Part shown: piece after piece, positions 1-8,450 of the stretch | Position numbering within the stretch: the first letter of the stretch is position 1 | Layout of the letters: the number at the start of each line of letters is the position of its first letter | Assembly: GCA_964464175.1 (NCBI GenBank) | Contig: CAYXFD010000003.1 | Coordinates: forward strand, 62,001 to 126,000 | Source: CAYXFD01 sp964464175 | GTDB taxonomy: Bacteria > Cloacimonadota > Cloacimonadia > Cloacimonadales > JAJBBL01 | Direction: 5' to 3' | Length of the DNA: 64,000 nucleotides | Notes under the pieces: model-generated | What the model was told of the DNA's origin: nothing | What the model saw: the letters and a program-made list of their open reading frames with translations, nothing else | The model's database searches: none | Position numbers and translations under genes: made by a program

Positions 1-1
1 C

Positions 2-472
2 AAAGCAAAAGAATTTATCGAAGCTTACTTTACAAAATTCTCCCGGGTTAAGGAATATATTGAACAGCAAAAAAATAAAGCTAAACGAGACGGGTATGCT
101 GAAACTATTATGGGAAGAAAGTTGATCATTCCCAATATTCACAGTTCGAACCAGAGATTACGAAGTGAAGCGGAACGCATTGCCGTGAATATGCCTATTC
201 AGGGAAGCGCTGCCGATATCATAAAAATTGCCATGTTAGGCATCGCTAAGGAATTCTCCCGGGTGAACAATAGTGAAGATAGAATCATAGCCCGAATGAT
301 TATCCAGGTTCATGATGAATTGGTGTTTGAAGTCTATAAACCGGCACTGGAGGAGATAAGAGAGCTTGTCATCAAAGAGATGAAAAACGCCCTGCCCGAA
401 AAATACAGAATTATCATTCCCTTAGTGGTTGAAGCCGGTTTCGGTATAAACTGGTTCGAGGCACACTCCTAA
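2..472 (+). CDS. polA: DNA polymerase I, C-terminal end (partial)
   Basis: This is the last 156 codons of family A DNA polymerase I, the repair and Okazaki-fragment polymerase. The frame is already open at base 2, so the gene enters from outside the window. The translation shows the palm and fingers end of the family: a GYAETIMGRK segment, the ERIAVNMPIQGSAADIIKIAM block (motif B/C region), and the catalytic motif C, QVHDELVFEV, with its HDE triad. It ends in a short GINWFEAHS tail as the family usually does. Nothing in the visible part is broken. Identity is certain; the N-terminal exonuclease domains cannot be judged. Confidence 0.96.
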   Translation, partial: KAKEFIEAYFTKFSRVKEYIEQQKNKAKRDGYAETIMGRKLIIPNIHSSNQRLRSEAERIAVNMPIQGSAADIIKIAMLGIAKEFSRVNNSEDRIIARMIIQVHDELVFEVYKPALEEIRELVIKEMKNALPEKYRIIIPLVVEAGFGINWFEAHS

Positions 473-505
473 CCTGAGTACGGGAACCCCCATGTTCTTC
501 ATACC

Positions 506-1783
506 TTAATCTCTCTTTCTACTAATACCGGATGGCAAACTGAGGGCAAAGAACACAGCCAGCATAAAAGAAAAAAGAGAGAAATATACAGCATAACGAT
601 AGCTTCCCGAAATATCCTTCAGCAGACCTCCGGCAAGTGTTCCCGTGAAAGGTCCGATCCCCATAACGATAAGAGTTGCCAGTCCCCATATTTTGCCCAG
701 ATTTTTCGCTCCGAAAACAGAACCTGTGTATCCAACCACTCCTCCCGGAATGATTGCCCAATAGATCGCAAAAAGTAAACAGGCTAACAAAGACCAATAT
801 CGAAAATTACCGGATAATAGTAAAAACACGCATGCTGCCATCCCCAGAAAGGTACCAACAATCAGAATTCTTCTCCTTCCCTCCGCTTCCGTGTTACTTT
901 TCTTAACCAATCTGTCTGCAATTACTCCCATTATGGGCATGGAAATTATCCCGATCAAACCTATAAGAGAATATGTTTTTATCGCTTCTCCCCGGGTCCA
1001 GGCTAAATCATCCGTCCAATAACTTATCACCTGAGTCCAGATTAGAAACTCAGCCATCATACTAAACAGAAAGGTGAGTATTACTCCCCACATCGCGTAA
1101 TAACCATAACACTGTTTTACGGTAAGTGACTCAGCTTGAACTCCTAAGTTTTTTTTGCTCTCTAAACCCGAAGGGCGCATCCCGTAATGTTCAGGATTTC
1201 TTTTGGCTATAAGAACAGCTAAACTCATCGCTATTAACATCAAAACACCCAGAATACGCATAGCTATCCGCCAATCATCAGATTCCCCCGATTCCATTAT
1301 ACCCCTGGTTAAATTAGTCAAGAGAAGCTGCGATAAGGGAGCTCCCATAAAAACAATTCCCCATATTGTGGCATAGGTCTTTCCAACAAACCATTTCCGT
1401 ACAGAAACAGTCGAAGTAACCCAGAGCATTCCGGTGGCCATACCACCGAGAAAACCAAAGGTGAGCAGATAAGAATGAAAACTATTGCTGTAACTGGTCA
1501 GATAGAAACCAAGAAAGGAAAAAACGGCAGCTATCAGATACGCCGGACGTGTTCCCCATCTGTCGAGCAGCAGACCACTGAAAAAGGCAGTTATCGCATA
1601 GAAAAGCATCATAAGGGAATAACCGAGACTTACCTGAGCCTGACTCCAACCCAATTGGGTGCTCATAGGATCCTTTAACAAGGCAAATGTCGCCCGATAA
1701 CCAAAAAGGCAAAACACTGCCAGCCAGGAAGTTAAAATGACAGATATTCTATACCACTTATCTTTGTTGCTCATTATGATCAT
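506..1783 (-). CDS. MFS transporter, monocarboxylate/oxalate-formate type
   Basis: A 425-residue major facilitator with about 12 hydrophobic segments and a cytoplasmic loop after segment 6. The GLLLDRWGTRP loop between segments 2 and 3 is the MFS signature. The NPEHYGMRP stretch in the central loop is typical of bacterial MCT/OFA-type carriers, so a small carboxylate is the likely substrate; the substrate itself is inference. The start is supported by AGAGGAG about 9 bases upstream. It is transcribed away from the gene at 2057 and converges on polA. An AAAACGTTTT palindrome at 1823-1832 lies in its upstream region. Confidence 0.85.
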   Translation of the reverse strand: MIIMSNKDKWYRISVILTSWLAVFCLFGYRATFALLKDPMSTQLGWSQAQVSLGYSLMMLFYAITAFFSGLLLDRWGTRPAYLIAAVFSFLGFYLTSYSNSFHSYLLTFGFLGGMATGMLWVTSTVSVRKWFVGKTYATIWGIVFMGAPLSQLLLTNLTRGIMESGESDDWRIAMRILGVLMLIAMSLAVLIAKRNPEHYGMRPSGLESKKNLGVQAESLTVKQCYGYYAMWGVILTFLFSMMAEFLIWTQVISYWTDDLAWTRGEAIKTYSLIGLIGIISMPIMGVIADRLVKKSNTEAEGRRRILIVGTFLGMAACVFLLLSGNFRYWSLLACLLFAIYWAIIPGGVVGYTGSVFGAKNLGKIWGLATLIVMGIGPFTGTLAGGLLKDISGSYRYAVYFSLFSFMLAVFFALSLPSGISRKRD

Positions 1784-1812
1784 TTTTCTCTACTCCTCTT
1801 ACGCTGTTATAC

Positions 1813-1841
1813 CTTTATGCTGAAAACGTTTTTCTTGGCAA
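1813..1841 (-). promoter_or_regulatory. Putative promoter with LacI-like palindrome for the MFS gene
   Basis: Reading the minus strand, TTGCCA (1841-1836) and ATAAAG (1818-1813) are 17 bases apart. The perfect 10-base palindrome AAAACGTTTT (1823-1832) lies inside the spacer. A central CG flanked by A/T tracts is the usual shape of LacI-family operators. No LacI-type regulator is seen in the window, so this is only a candidate. Confidence 0.3.
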
Positions 1842-1955
1842 ATGTTTTTAACCTGCGATAAAGACTTGATAATTTCAGCGAAGTATTCCTTACCGGGTCA
1901 GGTATTAATTACACGCTCTTAGCCTTGTAGTTCCCTATTGGAGAGGATGTTTTGG

Positions 1956-1984
1956 TTGACTTAAATTGCAGTGCATATTATTTA
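1956..1984 (+). promoter_or_regulatory. Putative promoter for the 2057-4696 genes
   Basis: TTGACT at 1956-1961 is followed after 17 bases by TATTTA, and TATTAT overlaps just upstream (1976-1981). It lies about 70 bases before the ATG at 2057. The -35 match is good and the -10 match is weak. Confidence 0.35.
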
Positions 1985-2056
1985 GTAATAACTTACTGGC
2001 TATCAGAGTTATAACAATAAAGGCTTTGAATATAAAGCTATGTAGGTGAGGATTAT

Positions 2057-3115
2057 ATGTACAGTTTTAGAACAATAATTTTGGGCACAGACCCCAAGAG
2101 CATCTCCTCTGTTGGAGAACACCTAAAAGAGGTGTTCCATGACGAGGTAGTTACAATCTATATCCGGGTTGAATTCGAAGAATATCTGGCTAAACATAAA
2201 CCGGATATCATGTTGATTGATCTTTCCTCGGCTCTGAGTTCAGCTGAAAAGAAAAATATCACTGAATCCGTAATGATAATCAAGGATAGATATCCCCAGG
2301 CTGTTTTGATGGTTTACGGAGGGAAAAAATCAACCTTGAAGGATAAAAACTTTCAGGATTCCATTGATTATTTCTCAGGAAAGACAGTTACTAAAATTGC
2401 TGATGATTATATGAAAGCAAGAACTCAGGCTGTTCTTAAGGGAAATAGAATGATTGCAATTTTAACCGGTTTCTTTGCTCCCTACCTGATAGGTAATTAC
2501 GAACAGCCTGGATTTGATCGACTCCTAACCGCAACTTACAGCAGAGATGAGAATCTTGAGCTCATCGAAAAAATGAAAAAAAGCTTCCTGCTTTTCCAGC
2601 CTCTGCTGCAAGAGAAGAGTCAGCAGCTTATTGAGAATGCTTTGAATACCTACCCTGAGCGGGACCTCACCCCGGAAGAGATAGAAGAGATCCAAGAGGC
2701 GTTCTATTTCCAGTTCACACACTTGACTGCAATGAATAACTTCAGTGACCGGAGACGGTATTACGCCGAGAAAGATGTCATTACAAACATTTGGGAATCA
2801 ACAATAGACTTTGTCCGGGAAATAGAAGACAGCATAATCTTTGGCTGTCATAAACTGGGTGACACTGTTAACCTTAAGATTTCCTCTCCGGTAGATTATG
2901 ACCTGAAGAAGATTAGTAAGAGAAGTAATTATTACAAACTAATCGAGTCAATTGAACCTTACGGAACAATGACCTTGAGAAGTGGTGATCAGATCATCTA
3001 TCTCGGTTCGGGACATCCAGAGGATCGAGATGAACCGGTTGAGGGGACACTGATTAATATGCAGTTTAAGGTAGTCGTTCCCGCCCGGGGCAGAAGAGGC
3101 ATTAAAAGACTTTAG
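2057..3115 (+). CDS. Unrecognised protein with receiver-like N-terminus
   Basis: A 352-residue soluble protein that I cannot assign with confidence. Residues 1-110 alternate strands and helices like a response-regulator receiver: TIILGTDPKSI, then HKPDIMLIDLSS, with an Asp pair near residue 54-56. The following sequence (GKKSTLKDKN) is not clearly the canonical Thr/Lys part. The middle (about 110-260) is helical and rich in charged residues. The last 90 residues (SNYYKLIESIEPYGTM, then GTLINMQFKVVVP) resemble the end of a GHKL-type ATPase or a STAS-like fold. It has no signal peptide or membrane segment. It sits 42 bases upstream of guaA in the same direction and may share its transcript. Likely role: signalling or regulation, by inference only. 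Confidence 0.55.
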   Translation: MYSFRTIILGTDPKSISSVGEHLKEVFHDEVVTIYIRVEFEEYLAKHKPDIMLIDLSSALSSAEKKNITESVMIIKDRYPQAVLMVYGGKKSTLKDKNFQDSIDYFSGKTVTKIADDYMKARTQAVLKGNRMIAILTGFFAPYLIGNYEQPGFDRLLTATYSRDENLELIEKMKKSFLLFQPLLQEKSQQLIENALNTYPERDLTPEEIEEIQEAFYFQFTHLTAMNNFSDRRRYYAEKDVITNIWESTIDFVREIEDSIIFGCHKLGDTVNLKISSPVDYDLKKISKRSNYYKLIESIEPYGTMTLRSGDQIIYLGSGHPEDRDEPVEGTLINMQFKVVVPARGRRGIKRL

Positions 3116-3157
3116 CTCTTTTTGTTCAGATTTTGACTTTTCAATTTAAGGAGATCG

Positions 3158-4696
3158 ATGAAAAACGAACTGGTCTTGATATTGGATTTGGGTTCTCAAT
3201 ATACACAATTAATCGCTAAATCCACCCGTAAATTAGGGATATATTCGGAAATTGTGTCCTTCAACATAACTCTTGCTGAAATCAAAGAGATCTCTCCTAT
3301 GGCGATTATACTCTCCGGAAGTCCCTTCAGTATCAGTCAAGCTGATGCTCCGGTTCCCGAAAAAGGTATCCTTGATTTAGGCATACCGGTCTTAGGTATC
3401 TGCTACGGAATGCAGGTTCTTGCCCACTGGTTTGACGGATTCTACGATAGGTCGGAAAAGAAGGAATTCGGAAGTGCTCTGATAACTGTCGAGACCGCTA
3501 ATCCCCTTTTTGCCGAACTTGGTAAGGAAGAAAAAGTATGGATGAGTCATGGTGACTCCTTGCAAAAACTCCCGCCTTGCTTTTCTGTAATTGCCGAAAG
3601 CGATAATTCACCCTTTGCAGCTATAAATCATAACAGTAAACCATTCTATGGACTACAATTTCATCCCGAAGTAACTCATACTCCAAATGGATTAGTGATC
3701 TTAGACAATTTCTTGAAAAGAATCTCCAGGTTCAAGGGTGATTGGACAGCTGCTTCTTTTGCCGAAAAAGAGATTTCTGAATTGCGTAAAACACTTGAAC
3801 ATGGCAATGTATTGCTTGCTCTAAGCGGTGGTGTTGATTCCTCAGTAACCGCTGCTTTGCTGGATAGAGCAATTGGAGACAGGCTCATTGCCGTATTTGT
3901 CGATACCGGTCTTCTCCGGAAAAATGAAGCTGAACAGGTTAAAACTATATTCAGCAAAGATTGGCACCTCAACCTTATTACCATTGATGCAAAAGATCTG
4001 TTCTATCAAAGACTATCCGGCATCTCAGATCCTGAAGAGAAACGAAAGAGAATCGGTAAAACATTTATCGAAGTTTTTGAAAAAGAAGCCGAACGGCATG
4101 AGAAAATCAAATATCTTGCCCAGGGCACGTTGTATCCCGATGTGATTGAAAGCATCTCCTTCAAAGGCCCTTCAGCAACCATTAAGTCACATCATAATGT
4201 CGGGGGACTTCCCGAAAAAATGAAGCTGAAAATCATTGAACCCTTGAAAGAATTATTCAAGGACGAAGTACGGCTTGTCGGCAAAGAACTTGGATTACCG
4301 GATATAATCCTGCAAAGACATCCCTTCCCCGGTCCCGGTTTGGCGGTCAGAATTCCGGGAGAGATATCTCCTGATAAGGTAAATATCTTACAAGAAATAG
4401 ACCAGATCTTCATCGAGGAGTTACTAATCAACAATCTCTATCACGAAGTTTGGCAGGCTTTCGCAGTCTTACTCCCTGTCCGGTCGGTAGGAGTTATGGG
4501 AGATGAAAGAACTTATGATTATGCCTGTTCTTTAAGAGCAGTATGCAGTAATGACGGAATGACTGCAGACTGGGCAGAACTTCCGGCAGCTTTCCTTAAA
4601 AGAGTTTCCAACAGGATAATCAATGAAGTTCCTGGTGTCAATCGTGTACTCTATGATATCAGTTCCAAGCCCCCGGCAACAATAGAATGGGAATAG
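3158..4696 (+). CDS. guaA: GMP synthase (glutamine-hydrolysing)
   Basis: Converts XMP to GMP using ATP and glutamine. The 512 residues match the normal length. The N-terminal class I amidotransferase carries the nucleophile in LGICYGMQ (Cys82) and the FHPE motif near residue 168. The ATP pyrophosphatase domain has the P-loop LSGGVDSS near residue 225. The C-terminal dimerisation domain ends in the expected PPATIEWE. An AAGGAGATCG site lies directly before the ATG. It makes guanine nucleotides, while guanine deaminase at 15955 degrades guanine. Confidence 0.98.
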   Translation: MKNELVLILDLGSQYTQLIAKSTRKLGIYSEIVSFNITLAEIKEISPMAIILSGSPFSISQADAPVPEKGILDLGIPVLGICYGMQVLAHWFDGFYDRSEKKEFGSALITVETANPLFAELGKEEKVWMSHGDSLQKLPPCFSVIAESDNSPFAAINHNSKPFYGLQFHPEVTHTPNGLVILDNFLKRISRFKGDWTAASFAEKEISELRKTLEHGNVLLALSGGVDSSVTAALLDRAIGDRLIAVFVDTGLLRKNEAEQVKTIFSKDWHLNLITIDAKDLFYQRLSGISDPEEKRKRIGKTFIEVFEKEAERHEKIKYLAQGTLYPDVIESISFKGPSATIKSHHNVGGLPEKMKLKIIEPLKELFKDEVRLVGKELGLPDIILQRHPFPGPGLAVRIPGEISPDKVNILQEIDQIFIEELLINNLYHEVWQAFAVLLPVRSVGVMGDERTYDYACSLRAVCSNDGMTADWAELPAAFLKRVSNRIINEVPGVNRVLYDISSKPPATIEWE

Positions 4697-4717
4697 CATG
4701 TTTTTGAAGGATCAATT

Positions 4718-4819
4718 ATGGTTGATCTGAAACAGCAGGTATCTCGCTCCCTTTTGCCCTATACTTACTTCAGGCTTTCAGAATATGGGATTATGAAAAG
4801 AAAAAACAGGAACCATTAA
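4718..4819 (+). CDS. Possible 33-residue small protein or leader frame
   Basis: An ATG at 4718, preceded by GAAGG about 7 bases upstream, opens a 33-codon frame whose TAA overlaps the ATG of the next gene (TAATG, 4817-4821). The product begins MVDLKQQVSRSLL and ends in a basic tail (KRKNRNH). The good ribosome site and the exact stop-start coupling suggest either a translated leader that feeds ribosomes to the chaperone gene or a small real protein. No family is recognised. It could be chance in a 122-base gap. Confidence 0.35.
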   Translation: MVDLKQQVSRSLLPYTYFRLSEYGIMKRKNRNH

Positions 4820-7776
4820 TGTCATACAATACCAATCATCGCAAAACATTTTCCGTTTATCCTTTGCTGCTTCTCAGTTTTCTTCTGGTTTTAATCGCTC
4901 CTCTTTCCGGACAGATTGTCGCCCGGGTCGGAGACTATAAGATTACAAACACTCAGCTGTCACAGGAAATTGAGTTTATCAGCAGAAAGAATGAGTATTC
5001 CGGATTAACCTTTTTAGAGAGAAGAGAAATTGCTCTTGATAACCTGATTAACGAACAACTGCTTTATCTCTATGCTCTCGAGAATAATATCGAGGTTACT
5101 GTTCATGAAGTTGAACAATACTTCATTGCTCAATTCGGAAATCTTCCCAAATTCACCGCAGAAGATGGATTCTTTGACTGGCAAAGGTTTCAGGAATTGA
5201 AAAAAACACCGGAGGTTCGCACAATTATGAACGAACTACAGAGGGAATTATTGATCATCAAAACAGAGACTATCCTGAAGAATAGTTTCAGGTTCTCCGA
5301 TCATGTCCTTCTGGAAAGCTTCGTTCTCGAGAACACTGACATAGACATCTCTTATACTGTGATCAATGGAGAGGATGTTAATATTCCACTATTCCTGCAC
5401 CCCTTTGAGGCTTACGAGTATTATCATGCTAACCGGGACAGATTCCCCACTCCGGAATATTATCAGGTTGAATTTTTTCTCCTCCCTTTCCATGATTTTG
5501 AAAACCAGGTTACCGTTTCTGATGAAGAAATCAGCGATTATTATACTACTATTGACTCCCTTTCCACACCTCTTAAAGAAGAGATTAGAGAAACCATCCA
5601 CCAAGAAAAACTCAAATCATTGGCATTGAAGGAAGCATTGTACTTACGGGAAAATCTTGTTGCAGGAAATAGTATCGAACTTGATATCCTGAAAACCACG
5701 CTCTACAGCAGTCATTTCCCAGAGTTAAATCTTAGCTGTATCTTTTCCAAATATGATATTCTATCTGAGGTTGAGAATATTGAACCACGCGAATACTCTC
5801 AGCCTTTAGAAACCTCTTATGGATATCTGGTCTTCAGGGTCATTGAGCAAGGTCAAACTGATTCCTCTTTGATCTATCCTGTCGCTCGCAAAATATGGCA
5901 GGATTTTACCAAAGACCGCTTGATAAGCAGATATAATCAGGAATATCGGGAGTATTACAGAAACAATCTGAATGACTTTATCGTACCGGCAGTTCATGTT
6001 ACCAGTCTCACCATTGATCTTAAAGAGATCCGGGTTGATGAAAAAATCACCGGTGAGCAACTCAGAACTTTCTTTGACCAAAACAGGCATCTCTTCTCCG
6101 CTGAGGAACTAAGAGAGGATTTCTACGGTTTAGAATACAGGGTGAGAGAAAAATATTTTCAACACAAAATAACAGAGCTTAAACAATGGATTGAAGAGAA
6201 TATTTTCTTCCTCGGATATGACCTGCTGCCCGATGAAGAGAGATTATTGGAAAATAAGATAACTGTTGCCAATCAGGTGGTCTTTCTTGCTAAACTGCCA
6301 AACAAAAACAGAGTCGGACAAAAGATCAGCAGCCAGCTATCAGCAAAAGCTTTCCCGGATCGAGATAAAGAAACCGTTGATGACTTTAACAATGACGATG
6401 AAATCTTCGATAGGGGTTTTAGAAACATTCGCTTTCAGGCAGATAATATTACTGATGACCGATTTGTCATCTATTATCGGATTAATTCCTACTTCCCTGC
6501 CTACCTTCCGGGATATGAAGATGTAGAACCGTTTTTAACAGAACGCTTCGATTTTGAAGAAAACAAAAGGGAGACTGATTATCAAGAATACTACGAGCAG
6601 CATCTGAACACTTTCGCTGTTCCTGACAGCGTACAGCTGACCGGAATCTACATTCCGGTAAAGACAGATACATTGACTATTAGTGAAGAAGAACTGAGAC
6701 AATACTATATATCTAACAGTGAACGATTTCTTACTGAGCCGGAAGCTGTTATCGAATACATATTTCTCCCTGATCCTGATCTTCGATATCGCGAATTGAT
6801 CGGGAACATCTACAGCTGGGTCGATGATAAGATTTCTTTGTCGTTGCTTCAATTCTGCTACGGCTCTGAACAGGATATTCCCCAGAACCGCAGTTTTACA
6901 TACAGCTCACTTCCGGAGTTTTTGAATAATTTGATCCAAAACATACCGGTTAACCAAACAGAAGGACCTGTATATTATAATCAGGGTTGGTATATCATAA
7001 GAAAAACAAGAGAGATCCCTCCGAAAAAAATGTCTTTTGATGAAGTAAAAAATGAGCTGCGCAGAGAATTATTAAGAAAGGAGGCCGACCTGATAGCCTA
7101 TGATAAGGCGCGTCAAATCTTTATCGAAGTTAATAGTATTGATGATCTGAAAGCTTATGAAGATACTCTGGCTGTCTTTAACACAGAAAAAAAAGGAGTG
7201 GACAAAGAGTTCCACCCACTGGGAGATATCTCTCTCTATGCTCCGAGAATACTCAATCTTCGCCGTAACGAAAAACTGAATACCTTATACAAAAATGATA
7301 AAGGGTACGGGGTGATCTTTCTGCTCAGTAAAGAGACCAATAACCACCTCCCTTACGAAGAATCCATTCCGTTGATCAAGAAGATGATCGCTGAAGAAAG
7401 AAGGAGTATTAATGCCAGAAATTACATCAGACAACTAAGAGATCTCATTATCTCAGATGCTGACCCAGACTCTCTTCTTTTCTTTTTCGGAGGATGGATC
7501 CGGGAAAATAATCTTACCTATAACAGTATCATCCCAAAAATCCCCTATAGTAAATTGATTGTCGAAGACGCCGTCAAAAGAGATGTGGGAGAAATTAGCC
7601 ATGTTATAAACCTCGGTGATGAAAATTATACTTTTTACCGGGTAGAGAGAAAAAAAGTGGTAGGAAGAGAAGCTTTCCAATTCGTCCGGGACGATTATCG
7701 CGAACAGATAACTGCTCACGAGTTCAAGGACTGGTTGAATCAGTACAAGAAAACCAAACTTATTGAAAAATATTAG
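4819..7776 (+). CDS. Large SurA/PpiD-like parvulin chaperone, secreted
   Basis: A 985-residue periplasmic chaperone or peptidyl-prolyl isomerase. Residues 1-31 form a signal peptide (basic start, then YPLLLLSFLLVLIAPLSGQ). The mature start IVARVGDYKITNTQLSQEI and the segment LDNLINEQLLYLYALEN are typical of the SurA/PpiD N-terminal domain. Three similar units start at residues about 199, 379 and 591. Each reads YY, charged helix, F, P, strand, then EE and a second YY or FF; these look like chained rotamase modules. Near residue 710-760, YYNQGWYIIRKTREIP resembles the end of a PpiC domain. It is roughly twice the length of SurA. The start is preceded by AGGAA. The likely clients are outer-membrane proteins. 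Confidence 0.75.
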   Translation: MSYNTNHRKTFSVYPLLLLSFLLVLIAPLSGQIVARVGDYKITNTQLSQEIEFISRKNEYSGLTFLERREIALDNLINEQLLYLYALENNIEVTVHEVEQYFIAQFGNLPKFTAEDGFFDWQRFQELKKTPEVRTIMNELQRELLIIKTETILKNSFRFSDHVLLESFVLENTDIDISYTVINGEDVNIPLFLHPFEAYEYYHANRDRFPTPEYYQVEFFLLPFHDFENQVTVSDEEISDYYTTIDSLSTPLKEEIRETIHQEKLKSLALKEALYLRENLVAGNSIELDILKTTLYSSHFPELNLSCIFSKYDILSEVENIEPREYSQPLETSYGYLVFRVIEQGQTDSSLIYPVARKIWQDFTKDRLISRYNQEYREYYRNNLNDFIVPAVHVTSLTIDLKEIRVDEKITGEQLRTFFDQNRHLFSAEELREDFYGLEYRVREKYFQHKITELKQWIEENIFFLGYDLLPDEERLLENKITVANQVVFLAKLPNKNRVGQKISSQLSAKAFPDRDKETVDDFNNDDEIFDRGFRNIRFQADNITDDRFVIYYRINSYFPAYLPGYEDVEPFLTERFDFEENKRETDYQEYYEQHLNTFAVPDSVQLTGIYIPVKTDTLTISEEELRQYYISNSERFLTEPEAVIEYIFLPDPDLRYRELIGNIYSWVDDKISLSLLQFCYGSEQDIPQNRSFTYSSLPEFLNNLIQNIPVNQTEGPVYYNQGWYIIRKTREIPPKKMSFDEVKNELRRELLRKEADLIAYDKARQIFIEVNSIDDLKAYEDTLAVFNTEKKGVDKEFHPLGDISLYAPRILNLRRNEKLNTLYKNDKGYGVIFLLSKETNNHLPYEESIPLIKKMIAEERRSINARNYIRQLRDLIISDADPDSLLFFFGGWIRENNLTYNSIIPKIPYSKLIVEDAVKRDVGEISHVINLGDENYTFYRVERKKVVGREAFQFVRDDYREQITAHEFKDWLNQYKKTKLIEKY

Positions 7777-7834
7777 CGTTTTACCTTGACATTTTTATCT
7801 CGTTTTCAAGGTTGTTCTCAATGAAAAGAGGGTT

Positions 7835-7910
7835 GGCGGGATAGCTCAGTAGGTAGAGCAGAGGCCTGAAAAGCCTTGTGTCCCCAGTTCGAGTCTGGGT
7901 CCTGCCACCA
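7835..7910 (+). tRNA. tRNA-Phe (anticodon GAA)
   Basis: A complete 76-base cloverleaf can be drawn. The acceptor stem is GGCGGGA/TCCTGCC, the D arm GCTC...GAGC, the anticodon stem GAGGC/GCCTT with loop CTGAAAA (anticodon GAA), and the T arm CCCAG-TTCGAGT-CTGGG. The terminal CCA is encoded. A TTGACA lies at 7786-7791, but no convincing -10 is visible at the right distance. Confidence 0.97.
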
Positions 7911-8069
7911 TTTTGATAATAATGAAATTGAATGATATATGTTTAACGCATAAACGATTTCTCCCCATACCTGCCAGAATTGTTTCTATCTTAAGGTATG
8001 AAATATCCCTTCCAAAGCGACATAAATCCACTACAACCGATCCTATAATCAAACTTACGCAGAAATTAC

Positions 8070-8097
8070 TTGAACGATTAGTTAACCTTTCTAAGTT
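8070..8097 (+). promoter_or_regulatory. Putative promoter for the kor operon
   Basis: TTGAAC at 8070-8075 and TAAGTT at 8092-8097 are separated by 16 bases, 40 bases before the first kor start codon. The 16-base spacing matches other candidate promoters in this window. The rest of the 226-base gap after the tRNA holds only unsupported short frames. Confidence 0.3.
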
Positions 8098-8136
8098 CGT
8101 CCTCATTATTTTTTAAACTACAGGAGATGTAACATA

Positions 8137-8436
8137 ATGTCTAAAAAGATGGAAAAGAGTCGTGATGGTGTCATCATTCTGGAGGAAGATTCCCCGGAAA
8201 AGATGGAAGTGGAAGATGTTGAAGTTGACGCTTCCGAAAACTTGGTAAAAACACCTGTCTATATCTATTATAACTGGTGTAAAAAATGTGGTATTTGTGT
8301 TTCATTCTGCCCGACTGGAACATTAGGACGTAAAGCCGACGGAACGCCTTATGTCAAAAACCCGGAAAAATGCATTCACTGTGAGACTTGTGACCGGTTA
8401 TGTCCTGATTTTGCCATTACCGGTGCAAAAAAATAA
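8137..8436 (+). CDS. korD: 2-oxoacid:ferredoxin oxidoreductase, delta (ferredoxin) subunit
   Basis: A 99-residue two-[4Fe-4S] ferredoxin. After an acidic N-terminal extension of about 40 residues, the clusters are bound by CKKCGICVSFCP and CIHCETCDRLCP. It passes electrons from the catalytic subunits to ferredoxin. It is the first gene of the order delta-alpha-beta-gamma, which is common for 2-oxoglutarate-type (Kor) enzymes. An AGGAG lies upstream of the ATG. The exact 2-oxoacid (2-oxoglutarate or a branched-chain acid) cannot be told from this subunit. Confidence 0.88.
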   Translation: MSKKMEKSRDGVIILEEDSPEKMEVEDVEVDASENLVKTPVYIYYNWCKKCGICVSFCPTGTLGRKADGTPYVKNPEKCIHCETCDRLCPDFAITGAKK

Positions 8437-8450
8437 GGGAGATATCAGAT

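Noticed and set aside
7913..8116. A plus-strand frame of 67 codons and a minus-strand frame between the tRNA and korD
   Set aside because: Neither has a ribosome site or a family match. The minus frame runs through the tRNA.
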